DNA from: Coix lacryma-jobi var. lacryma-jobi
Taxonomy: Eukaryota; Streptophyta; Magnoliopsida; Poales; Poaceae
NCBI GenBank assembly: GCA_009763385.1
Contig: CM019826.1
Coordinates: 98,564,848 to 98,628,847, forward strand
DNA length: 64,000 bases
Direction of reading: 5' to 3'
Shown here one piece after another: positions 1-11,154 of this stretch. How positions within the stretch are numbered: the first letter of the stretch is position 1; every line of letters starts with the position of its first letter. The position numbers and the translations under genes are program-made. The notes under the pieces were generated by a model. It saw nothing but the letters and a program-made list of their open reading frames with translations, searched no databases and had not been told where the DNA came from.

Positions 1-984
1 TCTTGGTTGCAATTGTAACAGGGTCCCCGAACCAAAGGTTTCCCTCCTGTTGAGTTGCACTGACTTCCACGAGCTTGGGTAGCTGCTATCTTGTATGGCC
101 TTTGATTGCGCTGAGCTTGCGGCTGACTTTTCTTTTGCGGCGGCCTGAAACGTGGCCCCGATGCTGGTGGTCGATACTGGGTATGTTGAGCTGATGGTGC
201 CCTAGGTTGAGATGGTCCTGAATCAAAGGTCCTCTTCCGGGCCTTACTTGCAGCATGCTTATTGTTGTGATTCTCTTGGATCAAGCAATCAGTGATAAAG
301 TCATTGAAAACAGTTCGAGAAGATGTACCCACTGACTTTCCCATTTTGGTGTTCAAACCTCTCTTGAAACTAGCAATCTTTTTAGCATCTGTGTTCACGA
401 AGTCTGGAGCATAACGTGACAAAGAGTTAAACAGGTGATGGTACTCGGTGACAGATCGAGTCCCTTGTGTCAAGCTCATGAATTCTGCCACTTTCATCTG
501 AGTCAGGCCTGGCGGAATATAATGCCCAATGCCCTCGAACAGCTTCAGTGAACATCCTCTAGGTGACACGAACGTTGGCAGGATAGGTGGTGCGGTGATG
601 CCCCCACCAAATCCCGGCTTGCCCTTGCAGCTGGTGTGCACCATATTCTGCCTTGAGCTCCTCTCTGAGCCTGAGCAAACGAAACTTTTGTTCCATGGTA
701 TGCAGCCATTCTTCTGCCTCTAAAGGTTCAGTAGCTTCCTTGAAGATGGGTGGCCTAGTATCCAAGAAATCCCTGAAAGAACTATACTGATTTGGCTCGG
801 GACGCGGTTGACCGTGCGCCAAATTCTCACGCAGTAAAGCTTCAATATTGCACTGGCTTCCCAGGAATTGGGCGAAAAGCTGCTCGGGAGTGGCTGGTGG
901 AGGAGGTGGTGGATTGCGGTTGTCTCTGGGGTCCTCATTTCCACCACTACCGCCAGCTCCACTACGAGTTGTCGTCATCTGCAT
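1..984 (-). pseudogene. gag: gag of element T, broken, 5' end of gene
   Basis: This encodes the capsid/nucleocapsid polyprotein that packages retrotransposon RNA. Translation from the ATG at 984 gives a Gly/Asn/Pro-rich N-terminus with six consecutive prolines, followed by the retrotransposon gag core (segments such as EAEEWLHTMEQKF and GIWWGHHRTTYPANV). Two breaks are visible. A TAG at about 559-561 stands where the family has Trp. Just downstream, near 515-523, a 7-base tandem duplication shifts the frame. After the shift the reading stays open to base 1, through a basic Gln/Pro-rich stretch to a Cys-X2-Cys at bases 1-20, the start of the CCHC zinc knuckle. The rest of the gene is off the window. 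I chose the start because the family N-terminus normally begins near a T-rich/Ser motif, as here (MTTTRSG). Confidence 0.85.
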
Positions 985-1330
985 GTATTAATAGCATGTG
1001 ATCATTAGGCGGAGTTGCAATTACTGTAGAGAACAATAGATCATGCCAACTAAATTTATTCGGAAAACGAATTCGCCAAACAATCACAGAGGCATAATAA
1101 ATTTCAATCCACATCGCAGCATCACATAATAAGATCGCTTAATACATATCATGCAAAAGCCAACATAAACATCCATAGTTTTGCCCATACATATGGGACT
1201 TTTCAAGGTCTCACACCACGTGCACATAAGAGTTCACTACACATGCTTACATCTAGCCCATAACAAAAACAAAAGATCAGGCTTAACAACATACACAAAA
1301 GATCACCAAGCTCTAAGCATACGATCTAGA
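985..1330. other. Spacer between ORF0 and gag of element T
   Basis: About 350 bases of AT-rich sequence separate the ORF0 stop from the gag start on the minus strand. I see no ORF with family features, no repeat and no clear splice signals here. It may serve as the leader for gag translation if ORF0 and gag are expressed from differently spliced or re-initiated messages; that is inference. Confidence 0.5.
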
Positions 1331-2386
1331 CTACTCTCTAGCGATGTCACCATCGTCACCATCCTCACTAGACACATCTGAAGAACCACTAGAAGAGCTA
1401 CTCGGATCCGGGTCCTCCTGAGGAAAGATGGGATTCCTCTCATTCTCCCTGCGGTGGATCTCCTCGTGCAGACGGTCATTATAATCCTGCAGGTGATGAA
1501 GTTGCAGCTCTAGGTCTCCTACTCGCAACCTCAACAGCCTGTTCTCCTCTGAAGCGCGTATGCCCTCAATACAAACACCTCGAAGTGACTCCTCGGTCTC
1601 CCTCATGATCAAGGCCCTCATGATCAAGGCCAAGAAGGTAGCAGACTCCTGCTGAACACTGAGCTGATGAGTGGTCTCCTGCTCTCTCTGAAGCGCCTGG
1701 TCCCTCTCCATAGTCATGTGAGCTACCTGTGTGGTGAGGAGGTCTATCTCTGTAGCATGCTCCTACTGCATGCGATGCTGTGCAGCCATCTCCTCACTAA
1801 GAATATGGTCCAACTGATCATAGCTGCGTGATAGACATCCATAGGTAGCCATGAGTGCAGCCATAGCACTCTCGGCTGGTCCGGCACAATGCTCCCTCTC
1901 AAGCGAACTGGCCTCAAGAACGGCGGCTCCTGGCTGACGCCACACTGACTGATAAGGATCTGCTGTCGGGAAGATGCTGGCGGTAGCCTGAGCAACCACC
2001 TCTGGATGGTCCTCCATAATATCCCGGAGAACGGTGTAAGCAACTCTGTTGGCTCCATCCCATGGGGTCCTCCCCTGCAGCGCGAACGCCCGGCGGCACC
2101 AGATGTGATCCTGATCCTCACGGCTAGGCACGTCAACCTCCACCATGTACATATGGCGATCCTCAGACATCTGCACGCAGTGCCAGTCGTACTGTGGCTC
2201 TTGGCCCTCCTGGTATCCCACCATGTGCAATACCCTCCAAAGGATGGTAGGCATGCCGAACTCATCTAAGAAGTCCTCTAACCCTTCGGCGGTCCATGGT
2301 CCCAACTTGTAATTAGGCCTGTTGCCTCTGGTTGACTTACGAGCTGTGCGCTTGGTACGGGCTATCTGTAAGAAGTTTATCCACAT
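1331..2386 (-). pseudogene. ORF0 of element T: histone H3 tail-like N-terminus plus coiled coil, one internal stop
   Basis: The frame is open for about 351 codons and interrupted once by a TAG at 1763-1765, in the motif M-Q-stop-E-H. Translation resumes in the same frame and ends at 1331. The first ATG gives seven residues and then ARTKRTARKSTRGNRP (bases 2362-2315), which matches the histone H3 N-terminus at 12 of 16 positions. The codon just before Ala is ATA, and an acceptor-like TTCTTACAG precedes it. The middle has Trp-rich segments (LGPWTAEGLEDFLDEFGMP) that I do not recognise as a named domain. The C-terminal third is Leu/Glu/Arg-rich and heptad-like, then a Ser/Asp/Glu tail. Extra ORFs upstream of gag are known in related grass elements, but their function is not established. 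The gene lies between the leader and gag in the same orientation. Confidence 0.7.
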
Positions 2387-3144
2387 AGGTTTTCATTAGT
2401 TGGAGAACAACTTTTATTAGGAAAACGGGACGGATAACATAAGGAAGGAAGTAGGATTAATGCAAGGTTATATGATCATGATGCATGCACGTAACATACG
2501 TCCTCACTGTCTAACAATCTAACGGCTAGACGGTGGCATACACGTTCACTCATAGCGTTAACTAGACGTACTATACGTTCGCCAGTTAGCGTACCTGCAG
2601 AAAATCAACATTTCAGCCCTGCCCATAGTATGAATATCATGCATTGCTGAAATTAAATCTAATACTAACTTAGGTGCACACCCAGTATACACGTAAGCAG
2701 TATATGCACCCATCAGAATAATATTACTCCCACAATTAAGTACCTTCACACATACTTGTGTGTAACAAGCATACATGTCGGTACCATTCAAGCACTCCCC
2801 TAGATTGGCGGTTGTCCAATCATGCTCTCACAACTTACTTATTACCTTGGCGTAGAGGCAATTGATCCATACATTACTATTCCGAAGAATAGCACCCATA
2901 CAATTTCACCCTTGCCATATGGACGACAGAAACAACGGAATTTAAATATGATGCACGACCCCCAAGTTAGTACTTAAATAGCCACCTAAAAACCTACTGG
3001 GCATAAGGACTTGATCACTGGCACACCTAAATCTTTATCAATAAGATTTTTCAAACCCTATTATAGCTATAAGTTTTAGCAAATAAAATTTTGATTTGAA
3101 AATACGAATTTTCAAATACACTCATGAACAGTAACGCCAACCAT
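2387..3144 (-). other. Untranslated leader of element T
   Basis: This AT-rich stretch lies between the primer binding site and ORF0. No open frame with recognisable content is seen. Several acceptor-like pyrimidine-CAG sites occur near its downstream end, one of them at 2366-2374, seven codons into ORF0. This would normally hold packaging signals, but none can be identified by eye. Confidence 0.5.
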
Positions 3145-3156
3145 GCTCCGATGCCA
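3145..3156 (-). other. Primer binding site of element T (tRNA-iMet type)
   Basis: On the minus strand the bases read TGGCATCGGAGC, which differs at two positions from the canonical initiator-Met primer site TGGTATCAGAGC. It lies two bases after the LTR end (CTGTCACA). That position fixes the orientation of the element and the inner LTR border. Confidence 0.85.
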
Positions 3157-3293
3157 GCTGTGACAGAACCGACCAATTTATATCAGATTAAGCACCGAAT
3201 CCCCGCTTTCACAGAGATTACCGGTACTTAAGCTCGTACAAACCCGGTAGTTCGAAAATCTCAAAGGATTTAAAATCATTCAACTTTAGGCAA

Positions 3294-4032
3294 TGTTGGG
3301 GGAAAGGACCCTCGGCAGAAGCGCCGCTCGAACTGGTGCTCGGAATTAACCCTCGCGCAATGCCTTGTTGTCCTTGCGAGGGCCCTCTCCTACTGGGGAC
3401 CGTTACTCTGACCCCCGGACGCGGGTTCAACCTCGTCGCTTCGTTGTTTTCCATGCAAGTCTAAGTCGACAGTCGCACTGCAGGAAACCCTCGCTGGCCC
3501 ACAACGCCACCTTCGCTTGGAGCGAAGGGTCAAGCAAGCGGCGAGTGTGCGCTGTGCCGAAGGCGAGCGAAGCCAAAGGTCCGGCAAGCACGGCCGAAGG
3601 TCAAACCTTCGGTCTTCTCCCCCGAAGGCAAGAAAAGCCGGAGGTCCGGCAGATGGCGGAGGGGCGCGGGCCCGAGGGCGAGCGCGGCCGAAGGTCAAAA
3701 CCTCCGCACTTTTCCCCAAAGGTGAACAGGAACCAGGTGGCGGCGCATTGGAGGGTGGCCAATTAGGGTTTCCGCTTCAGCCGTGTTTTTACGCTTTTGC
3801 CCTTCCTCCCTCCGTGGAGGTGAGGAATCTTCCCTGTACCCTTTTGTAATTTGGCCCATGCCCCTTGGCATTCCCTATAAATACCAAGGGGATGAACAGT
3901 GTAAGGGGAGGACTTTTTGGGAAATTGAGCATCTTCCACTTCCGCCTTACCTTCGCTACCGCTTCCGACGCTTGGCTGCCTTCGCTCTTCCCCCTGCACA
4001 AGTGCGGAGGTGGGGCAAGCGCGTTCCCAACA
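3294..4032 (+). mobile_element. Solo LTR inside the LTR of T (gypsy-like, TGTTGGG/CCCAACA ends)
   Basis: A 739-bp unit starts TGTTGGGGG and ends TTCCCAACA. It is flanked on both sides by the 5-bp duplication GGCAA (3289-3293 and 4033-4037). The ends are a perfect 7-bp inverted repeat. It contains a TATA box at 3876 but no primer site, tract or coding region, so it is a solo LTR left by LTR-LTR recombination. Much of the body is rich in CGAAGG-type repeats, typical of grass gypsy LTRs. Confidence 0.92.
3876..3883 (+). promoter_or_regulatory. TATA box of the solo LTR at 3294-4032
   Basis: TATAAATA lies in the sequence CCCTATAAATACC, about 155 bases before the LTR end, the usual place for the retrotransposon promoter. 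It sets the plus orientation of this LTR. Confidence 0.7.
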
Positions 4033-6948
4033 GGCAAGATCGTAATAGATTAGCGTACATGTCCACGAGGTACATTCAGTTCGCACATAGTTCAAATACA
4101 TCGGAGTTCAACAGTTATTACAAACCATAGTTTGAAATTCGAAAGCAGAAGCAACATAGTTTTAAACATAAGTTCTCAGTTCACAATACAGTGCCAATGC
4201 CTGATCAGTCCACAAAAGCATCAGGAGAGACTAAGAGATGACCATGCCCATGGTCTAATCCTCACCCGCGACGGGGTACAGACAGTTCTTGCAATAGCCG
4301 TAGAAGCATTGCCCATCTGCAACAACAAGGGATAAAACCCTGAGTACAAGAAGGTACTCAGCTAGACTTACCCGTCATAAACCAGAAATAAGGTGACACC
4401 AAGTAGTATGCAAGGCTGTATCTGGGGTTGGCCATACTTACCTTTTTGCATACAAGCAATTTATTATTAAATAACCATCATTATAATATTAGCAGTCACT
4501 TTTATGTAATCAACCTGATTAACTAGATTTGCACCTGAGCTAGAGCAATCACTTGGCTAATTAATCAAGCAAGAGTGACTATTTCATCAATAGCCTTTCA
4601 GATTCAGTACCATAACTATCTTTAATTCCATAAATTACTACGGTAACACATGCCTAGTCAAGTTACTCACTAACCAGGAGCAATGGCGATTATAATCGAT
4701 TCCTACCCAGCTGGGGATAAAATATCGCACACTCGCCTGATCACACCTTGCCAGGAAGCCGTCGGTGACCACTTCAGGAAATTCGAGAACACAACGCGCG
4801 GGACGGTCATGGGCCCTTCTACACTGGGGGTTATCTCAATGCCACGTCGCTCAAGCTATAACTGCCCACGGTCATGCCAGGTCAATCAGGCCCCGCCTCT
4901 CCACGGACCATGCCAGGTTGCTCAGAATAGTTGCCCACGGTACATATAAGGCCCTGGATGTTAGGCGTCAACATCTCCATCACCGGCTCGAATAACCTTA
5001 CTCGGCTTCACGGGAGGTACCCGCACCTGCTCTGTTAAGTGATTGACGCGTTCAAAATGACTGAGGTGTGCCTTCGTTGGGTCCTAATCGACACAGACGG
5101 GAGACTACTAGCACACAGGACCCATGTCCTGCTGCTCCTACATCCCGCCCGGTCTCAAATTAATTATCACATGGTTATATTCCATGATAGCACGAGGCTA
5201 GTCCTGATCAGTATCCACCTATATGCGGGAGACAGAAAATCACCCGACTTTTACCGGTCTAAGCAGGGCTAAGCATAAACGAGCCTAGACTTAACAGGGA
5301 TATCAAGATAATAATTGTAGGTGGACAAGGATGAGTAATTAATGCATCAACGGTATCACTCAACTCCTATAACCTAATGCAACAAACAGATCAGGTTAAC
5401 TTTGTAATTGTAATTGCAAACCATAGAAGTGGGATGCTCCGGGGCTTGCCTCATTCAAAGTTAGAGGGTCGATGATCGCGGCACTCAGGCAGGTCCTCGA
5501 CCTCTCCTTCTTCGGTCCTCTCGTCCTAGGTCTCCTCCGGAAACGGTTCCTCCGGTGGCTGCGGGTTCTGGATCTCCACTACCGATCCTGTATGATGCAT
5601 AACACGTATAAGTAAAAATGAATGCACATGGGATGCATTGAGATGCAACATAGAACAAGATAACTCAGGAGATAAACACATGTCATCTACCAAGATAACT
5701 CTGGAGATAAGCATATGTCATCTACTGCGTTCTCTTCAACAAGGTAGTCAACATCAGCCTAGTGGTTACAAAAGACCTTAACATCCAACCAACCAATTAA
5801 CCCTCCTACTTAACTGGTTAGGATTTACAATTACCACAGCAAGCACTTACTTAATTAATTTATTCTCCTTTAATTACTTGCTGAAATAAATCCATTTAAA
5901 CAAGCCTATAACAGCAACCTAACCTACATAGTTTTAGAAAAATCCACAAAAATTACTGAAAGTTAACAACACATAATCTAGTCCTCTGTCCAAATTTCAA
6001 CCTAATTGGACTTAAACTCTATCCTCTATGAAAAAGACAAATTCTACCATGAAAAGGTGCTTTGAACTACACACCCTAACAAAAAGTGTCAAACAATAGA
6101 TTTCCCATTTTTCTACTAAACTTCTTAGCACAAGAGCAGTGTACAAAAATTATCAGGCTCAAACTCCTCATATTTTAATTACTACAGATTAAAAAAGAAA
6201 ACAGCATTTCATCACTTTAATTGCTACTGCCAAAATATTTGACAGAACAACATCATATTATATTTTTCCCAGAAACTATTCATCAATACAAACCTAGCAA
6301 AACAAGAATCACATTTTTCTGAGCAATACACAGTTTACTATGTATTTAACAAGATTTCAGCCTAAACATAATTTAAATATAACTACACACAAATTCACAA
6401 CAAACTGGATATATTACATTTTTCCTTCATAGAACTCATCACAACAAACTTAACAAAACTTGTTTCACCTTTTTAGCAATTACAGAATGCAAGATAAGAA
6501 TTAAACAAGCCACATAAGCATTTCTGAAATCTATTTAAACAAAACCCTGAAAAACTCTTTAACCTAAACTGCTACACGTACCCAAACTACTGCACCCGAG
6601 ACACTGACAGCCGGGACCCGAGCCACTGACTTGCGGGACCCCGGTCAAACCGGCCCCACCTGTCACACACACGAAGCAGAGCCCGTCGTTGACCATGGCG
6701 CTGCTCGCCGGCGGCGACCTCCCCGGCGAAACGGACACCACCACTCTACTCCTCTCCTTCTTCCGCACCCGACGACACCGCTCTCTAGCCCAGCGCATGC
6801 ACGGATCGAGCTCGCCGTCGACGATGGCGGATATGGCGGTGCGGCCATGCTACGCCGGCCAGCTCCGACCACGACGAGCTAAACCAACTCCCGATTTCTA
6901 CTTAGGCGACCTTCGCAACCCTAACCCGAGGCTCAGAAGCCAGGGTTC

Positions 6949-8454
6949 TGTTGACGTTTGTTAGTGCAAATAGAATATGAAAGATTCCGCTAGCGCACAG
7001 AACACCATTGTAGCATTTTACCGGGAGTATTCCAGGATCATTATTTATATTTTACCACAGGGAAGCAAGGGTCAAGAATCTGATAATTCACTATCATGCA
7101 TCTACTAACTCAGAGTACTAAATAGATTAAAGTAGGAGTGAATGATATATGATATGAATATGAATGAAAGCACATAAAAGATATTCAATGATAACTATAT
7201 TGATAACTATAGTGGGAGGACAACGGGAGAAATCAAGGTTCCAATATACTTCTCTATTACTTGGGTTCTAAGGCAACAAAGATGAAAAGATATAGCAGTC
7301 ATAAACATTGTCACTTTGGAGCAGCAGGTCCTTTCCAACTCTCGAAGAAGATTGGGAAAAAGGAAGTTGGGAGAAGGCTGCCAAAAGCTCTACGAAACAT
7401 CAATCCGAACGTGGTGGACTACGAAGACCTAATAGAGCTATCACCCCTTGGGCTACCACAACTATTCCGTGGGATTGAGCGCAACCTCAGGTAACCTATA
7501 GACTAAACACCATGTCTAATCTATCGATTACAACTCTAATTACCTAGGATAACTAGAGCACTCAATACGATCAAAGATCCCATGCCAAGATATAACAACT
7601 ATATTAATCATATAATAAAGCATAAAGTAATTAGAGAAGATAAATATATTAAAGCACAAGTCTTATAAGAAAAGATACAAAAGCATACCAAATCTCTGAA
7701 GACTCCTCTGGAATTAGAGCGTAGCTCCTCTCTAATCTATCCTTCTCCTCTTTCTAATTGGATCTCTAATTACCGCTAGATGAACTAGACAACTAGAACT
7801 AGAACTAGACGAACTAGATCTAAGTCTAGATGAACTAGAAGAGATTCATCTAGAGGGACCTCTACTTCTACATTGGAACCCTAGTTTCTGATGTGGAGAT
7901 GAATAATGAAGAGGGAGATGCCTGGAGAGGGGGGTCTGGGTCTGGTTTTATAGCCCGGAGCGTGGAACGTGAGCCCTTGGATCAAACCGACTTCGGGGAC
8001 GGTGGAGATGCATCCTAGGAGGCGGTGGAAGAAGGTTCCCGAAGGCGGAGGCGAAACGGGCTCCATGGCCGACCGGTCGGTCTCCATGTGGGACCGGTCG
8101 GTCTGGCCCAGTGGGCCCACGTGGTGGCCCGCCTCGTGGTGTCTTCTAGTGTCTTCTAGATCCTTCTTTTGCAGATTTCGATGCGAAGTTAATATCTTTT
8201 CATCCGGGACTCCGAATATAGCAAATGATATGTCCGTTTCGATCGTCTCGACGAGCCCTTTGCAATGGTACTCTCCAATTCATCACTTGAGATACTTTTA
8301 TATGGTGAAATATTGATGTCCTACAAAACAAGTGAGAGCACCAAAACTCGTGGAACTTGTTAGTTTCAAACCCTACAACCATGCTTTGTAATTCATTTAG
8401 TGTCATTTCAGGCAATAGTTGATGGTTAATTATGAGCATTAGTGAGCGTCAACA
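6949..8454 (-). mobile_element. Solo LTR of the J (Athila-type) family inside the LTR of T
   Basis: A 1506-bp unit with ends TGTTGACG and CGTCAACA is flanked by the perfect 5-bp duplication GGTTC (6944-6948 and 8455-8459). It aligns by eye with the J LTR at 12918-14488. Shared features are the left segment with a Pu-CGCACAG block, a TTATTTATATTNTACC block, and on the right the ATCAAACCGA, GAGATGCATCCTA and CCGCCTCGTGGTGTC blocks. Its TATA box is on the minus strand. No internal sequence is present, so it is a solo LTR. Confidence 0.92.
7946..7952 (-). promoter_or_regulatory. TATA box of the J-family solo LTR
   Basis: The minus strand reads GGGCTATAAAACCAGA. The same place in the J LTR (near 14040) reads GGGCTATGTAACCAGA, so the TATA box is damaged there and intact here. 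Confidence 0.7.
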
Positions 8455-9852
8455 GGTTCTCACTCCGAGCACCCGCGACCATGGCGAGCGGCAAACGGCG
8501 GCGTACCGTTACTACCAAACCCTAATCGGCTAAACCAACACCACCAACGTCTTCTACGGGTCAAGGCGACTCGCGAACGCTAGCTAGGACAAATAGACGG
8601 GCACGGAAAGGGGGTTGGCCATGGCGGACCGAGCTCGCCGGCCATGACAGACACAGCGGACGCGGCGTACCGCGGTCACCAAACCCTAACCGGCCAAACC
8701 GTCACCTTCTACCTCTTCCACGAACCTCACTGACCCTCGAACATGAGCTAGGGAGACACGAAACAACAGGAAAGAGGCTGGCCATGGTGAACCGAGCTCG
8801 GCGGTCATGGCGGCCATGGCAACGGCTCATCCCGGGGCCTGCCTAGGGTTTCCTACGGGGCGCTAAGGGTAGCAAGAGGTGCAGGGGCTCACGGCGAAGC
8901 TTTGTGGATGGTTGGGGTTGTGGCGAGGCGGCCGGACGGCGGTGAACGGCAGCGGCGCTTGCTTTTTCCCCCCTTTTCTGCCCGAGCGTCGGCGAGAGCG
9001 AGAGAGACAGAACGGAGGGAAGTGGAGCGGCTTGGCTGCGCGAGTGCAGGCGGGCGGGCCTTGTGCTCGCCACGACGCGCGTGGACGCGGGCTCGCCAGG
9101 CGTCGGGCGCCACGCGACGGCCAAGCTCTGGCGCGGTCGGCCACGACCACGGCTGATTCAAACGGAATCACCGGGTTCAGGCGCTAATGGCCGACTGATG
9201 GCCGGATTTAGGACACGATTATCTCCTAATCCACTCGATGAAACGCTAAACCACTTGTTCCATTGAGTAGAGCTATGTGCTGACTACAACTTTGGTTACA
9301 AGATCAAGCTTTGGTTCGGCCTAGATTGCTCTCGAAAAAGCTCCAAAGATGTCTCAGTGAAACTGTTTCGGCAGTGAAGGACTTAGGAAATTTTTTGAAG
9401 TCTAATCTCCCCCATTTCTGCCTTGTGGGTCCTAAAACACCTTGTTAAACCCATTTTCATGAGTTGGCCCTTAAACACTTTTTGTTCTACTCTAAATTCA
9501 ACACACTTTTGGTTAAAGGCCCATAGCCATGCAAAGCTTCTATCAAGGAGGTCTTAGTTAGTCAAACAAAAGGACTCCTAGGGCTCTATTAAGGCAACTA
9601 GGGTTAATGACTTGGTTAGCCATAATGACCAACACAAACCTAGCTTCACTTTGACTCCTCAACAAGGTTCAACTACTAAGGAGACTCACACACTCCAAAA
9701 GCAAGTCAATGAAGCATCACACCAAGCATAACATTACAAGCCACACAGGAAATGACACTTTACAAAGAGAATGCAACATGAGATGAAGATGCTTATGCTC
9801 ATGAGATGTCAAGTTATGCATTTAGGGTTGCTTAACACTAGGGGTGTTACAC

Positions 9853-10596
9853 ACTTCCCTTCTCTTATTGATTTCTCTTGCTTGCTCTCACTATCCCTTT
9901 TCTACTTGCTATTTGCTCAAAGCTTTCTCCGCTCTACTCTTATATCTTCTCTCACTCAGAAAGTACCCAAATGAAGTGTTAAGAGAACTCGAAATTGGAA
10001 TTCCGAATTTCGATGTGAGGCTAGTGTTTCTGGAGAGTGGAGTGTGTGAACAGTGTGAAGAATGCTTGCCATTGTATAGGGGGAGAAGGGAATGGCCGGT
10101 CGGTCTAGTGGTGCGACCGACCGGTCCCCCATGGGGCCCACTTTCTTCCATCTTGCTCCCTCACCTACCTTGCTCAAGTTCCCACTCTTTGGAGTATATG
10201 CCGTCGGTTGCATGGGGCGGTAGGTGAGATGAGTGGTTGTGAGTGCATGTGATAATGTGAAATGATATGATGTGGGTCTCAGGTGTCTGTGGGTCCGTAT
10301 GTCTCCTGTATTTGTACAATGCAAGTATAAAAGAAAATTGCTTTTATGAAACTATACAAAATGAGGATCCTAATGATGAAATTCTCATATGTTTTTGTTG
10401 CCGTAGTAAATAATACTTACGGGATTCGTAAATATTAATTACATGGGGCCAATTTCATGATGCAATAATGATGCTAATTTTTTTTATGCATGAGAAAATA
10501 AATATGAAATGCAAAAGTAAATGCTGATAACTACCGAGTTACCTCCGGTGAAGGTTCGGGGTTTAAAGTCCACCGAATTGGACTCTCCAGTCTTCT
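9853..10596 (-). other. Non-coding region of J downstream of protease
   Basis: This 744-base stretch follows the protease stop. It has no RT, RNase H or integrase motif on either strand. It contains one strong inverted repeat, GGCCGGTCGGTC at 10094-10105 and GACCGACCGGTC at 10115-10126. The same ACCGGTCGGT core occurs in the J-family LTRs. The leftmost part is pyrimidine-rich. Confidence 0.5.
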
Positions 10597-11154
10597 CTAT
10601 TCTTCTTGATGGGTCTCCACTACCGGAGACAACAGTTTTGTTTCTTGAGCTTTATGGTCTACTAGAGTTGAGCATTGTTCGGGCCGTGGTTTGAATGAGA
10701 ACTTTTCTTCCTTTCCATTTATGGTGAATTTGATTTCTCCAGCTCTGACATCAATATGGGCCTTGGCGGTGCTTAAAAATGGTCTTCCGAGAATGAGTAA
10801 TACTTTTGAATCCGGGTGCATTTCTAGTACCACGAAGTCTACTGGTACGAAGAACTCTCTAATCTTGACTGGGATGTTCTCAGCAATTCCTATTGGGTAT
10901 CTGAGTGATTGATCAGCTAGCTGAAGACACATTGGTGTTGACACAAGTGCTGAATGGTTGAGCTTATAGTAGACTGATGCGGGCATCACACTAACACTGG
11001 CTCCAAGATCGCACAGTGCGTTGCTAAACCATTGATTTCCAATTGAGCATTCAATAGTGGGGCATCCTGGGTCCTTCTTCTTGTCTGGTATTTGATTAAG
11101 GATAGCTGCACTACATTCTTCTGTCAGTTCGATTACTTCAGTAGTTGGCAATGG
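10597..11154 (-). pseudogene. pro: Athila-type aspartic protease of element J
   Basis: This is the retroviral-type aspartic protease domain that processes gag-pol. The frame continues from gag after a TGA at 11155-11157 and holds the motif ALCDLGASVSVMPASV, the Athila form of the active site (D-L-G-A instead of D-S/T-G-A). Further on it has VLLILGRPFLSTAKAHID, the flap/ILG-R-PFL signature. It ends at 10597 after about 184 codons with no frameshift. The only break is the nonsense codon between gag and protease, in a context where relatives carry Arg (K-R-P-L-P), consistent with CGA to TGA. No pol follows. Confidence 0.85.

Larger units (their letters stand above)
1..9852 (-). mobile_element. 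Element T: Ty3/gypsy Del/Tekay-type retrotransposon, 5' part
   Basis: In minus-strand order the element shows a 5' LTR (9852 to 3159), a tRNA-Met-type primer binding site, a leader, an upstream ORF0, and gag, which runs off the left edge. The pol genes and 3' LTR lie outside the window. The LTR ends pair as TGTAACACC at the start and CTGTCACA at the finish. Lineage is inferred from the gag sequence, the long LTR and the ORF0 ahead of gag, a layout known from RIRE3/RIRE8-like and Tekay elements of grasses. Two younger solo LTRs sit in its LTR. T itself appears to be inserted in element J; the flank at 9853-9857 (CACTT) should be one copy of its target duplication, but the partner is off the window. 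Confidence 0.85.
3159..9852 (-). repeat. 5' LTR of element T, interrupted by two solo LTRs
   Basis: The plus-strand boundaries are TGTGACAG at 3159 and GGTGTTACA ending at 9852. After removing the solo LTRs at 3294-4032 and 6949-8454 plus one target duplication each, about 4.4 kb remain, long even for Del/Tekay LTRs; further small insertions are possible. The LTR has an AT-rich central part (about 5.3-6.6 kb) and a GC-rich part (6.6-6.95 and 8.46-9.2 kb). No coding capacity is credible; GC-rich open frames near 8.8-9.2 kb overlap on all frames and are noise. Confidence 0.8.

Noticed and set aside
8843..9187. Several overlapping GC-rich open frames near 8.8-9.2 kb that could suggest a host exon
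   Set aside because: All frames are open because of GC content; the region lies within the LTR of T and shows no protein motif or splice-supported structure.
9853..10596. Region as the 3' LTR of J
   Set aside because: No TG...CA borders, no polypurine tract and no alignment with 12918-14488 beyond the short ACCGGTCGGT core.
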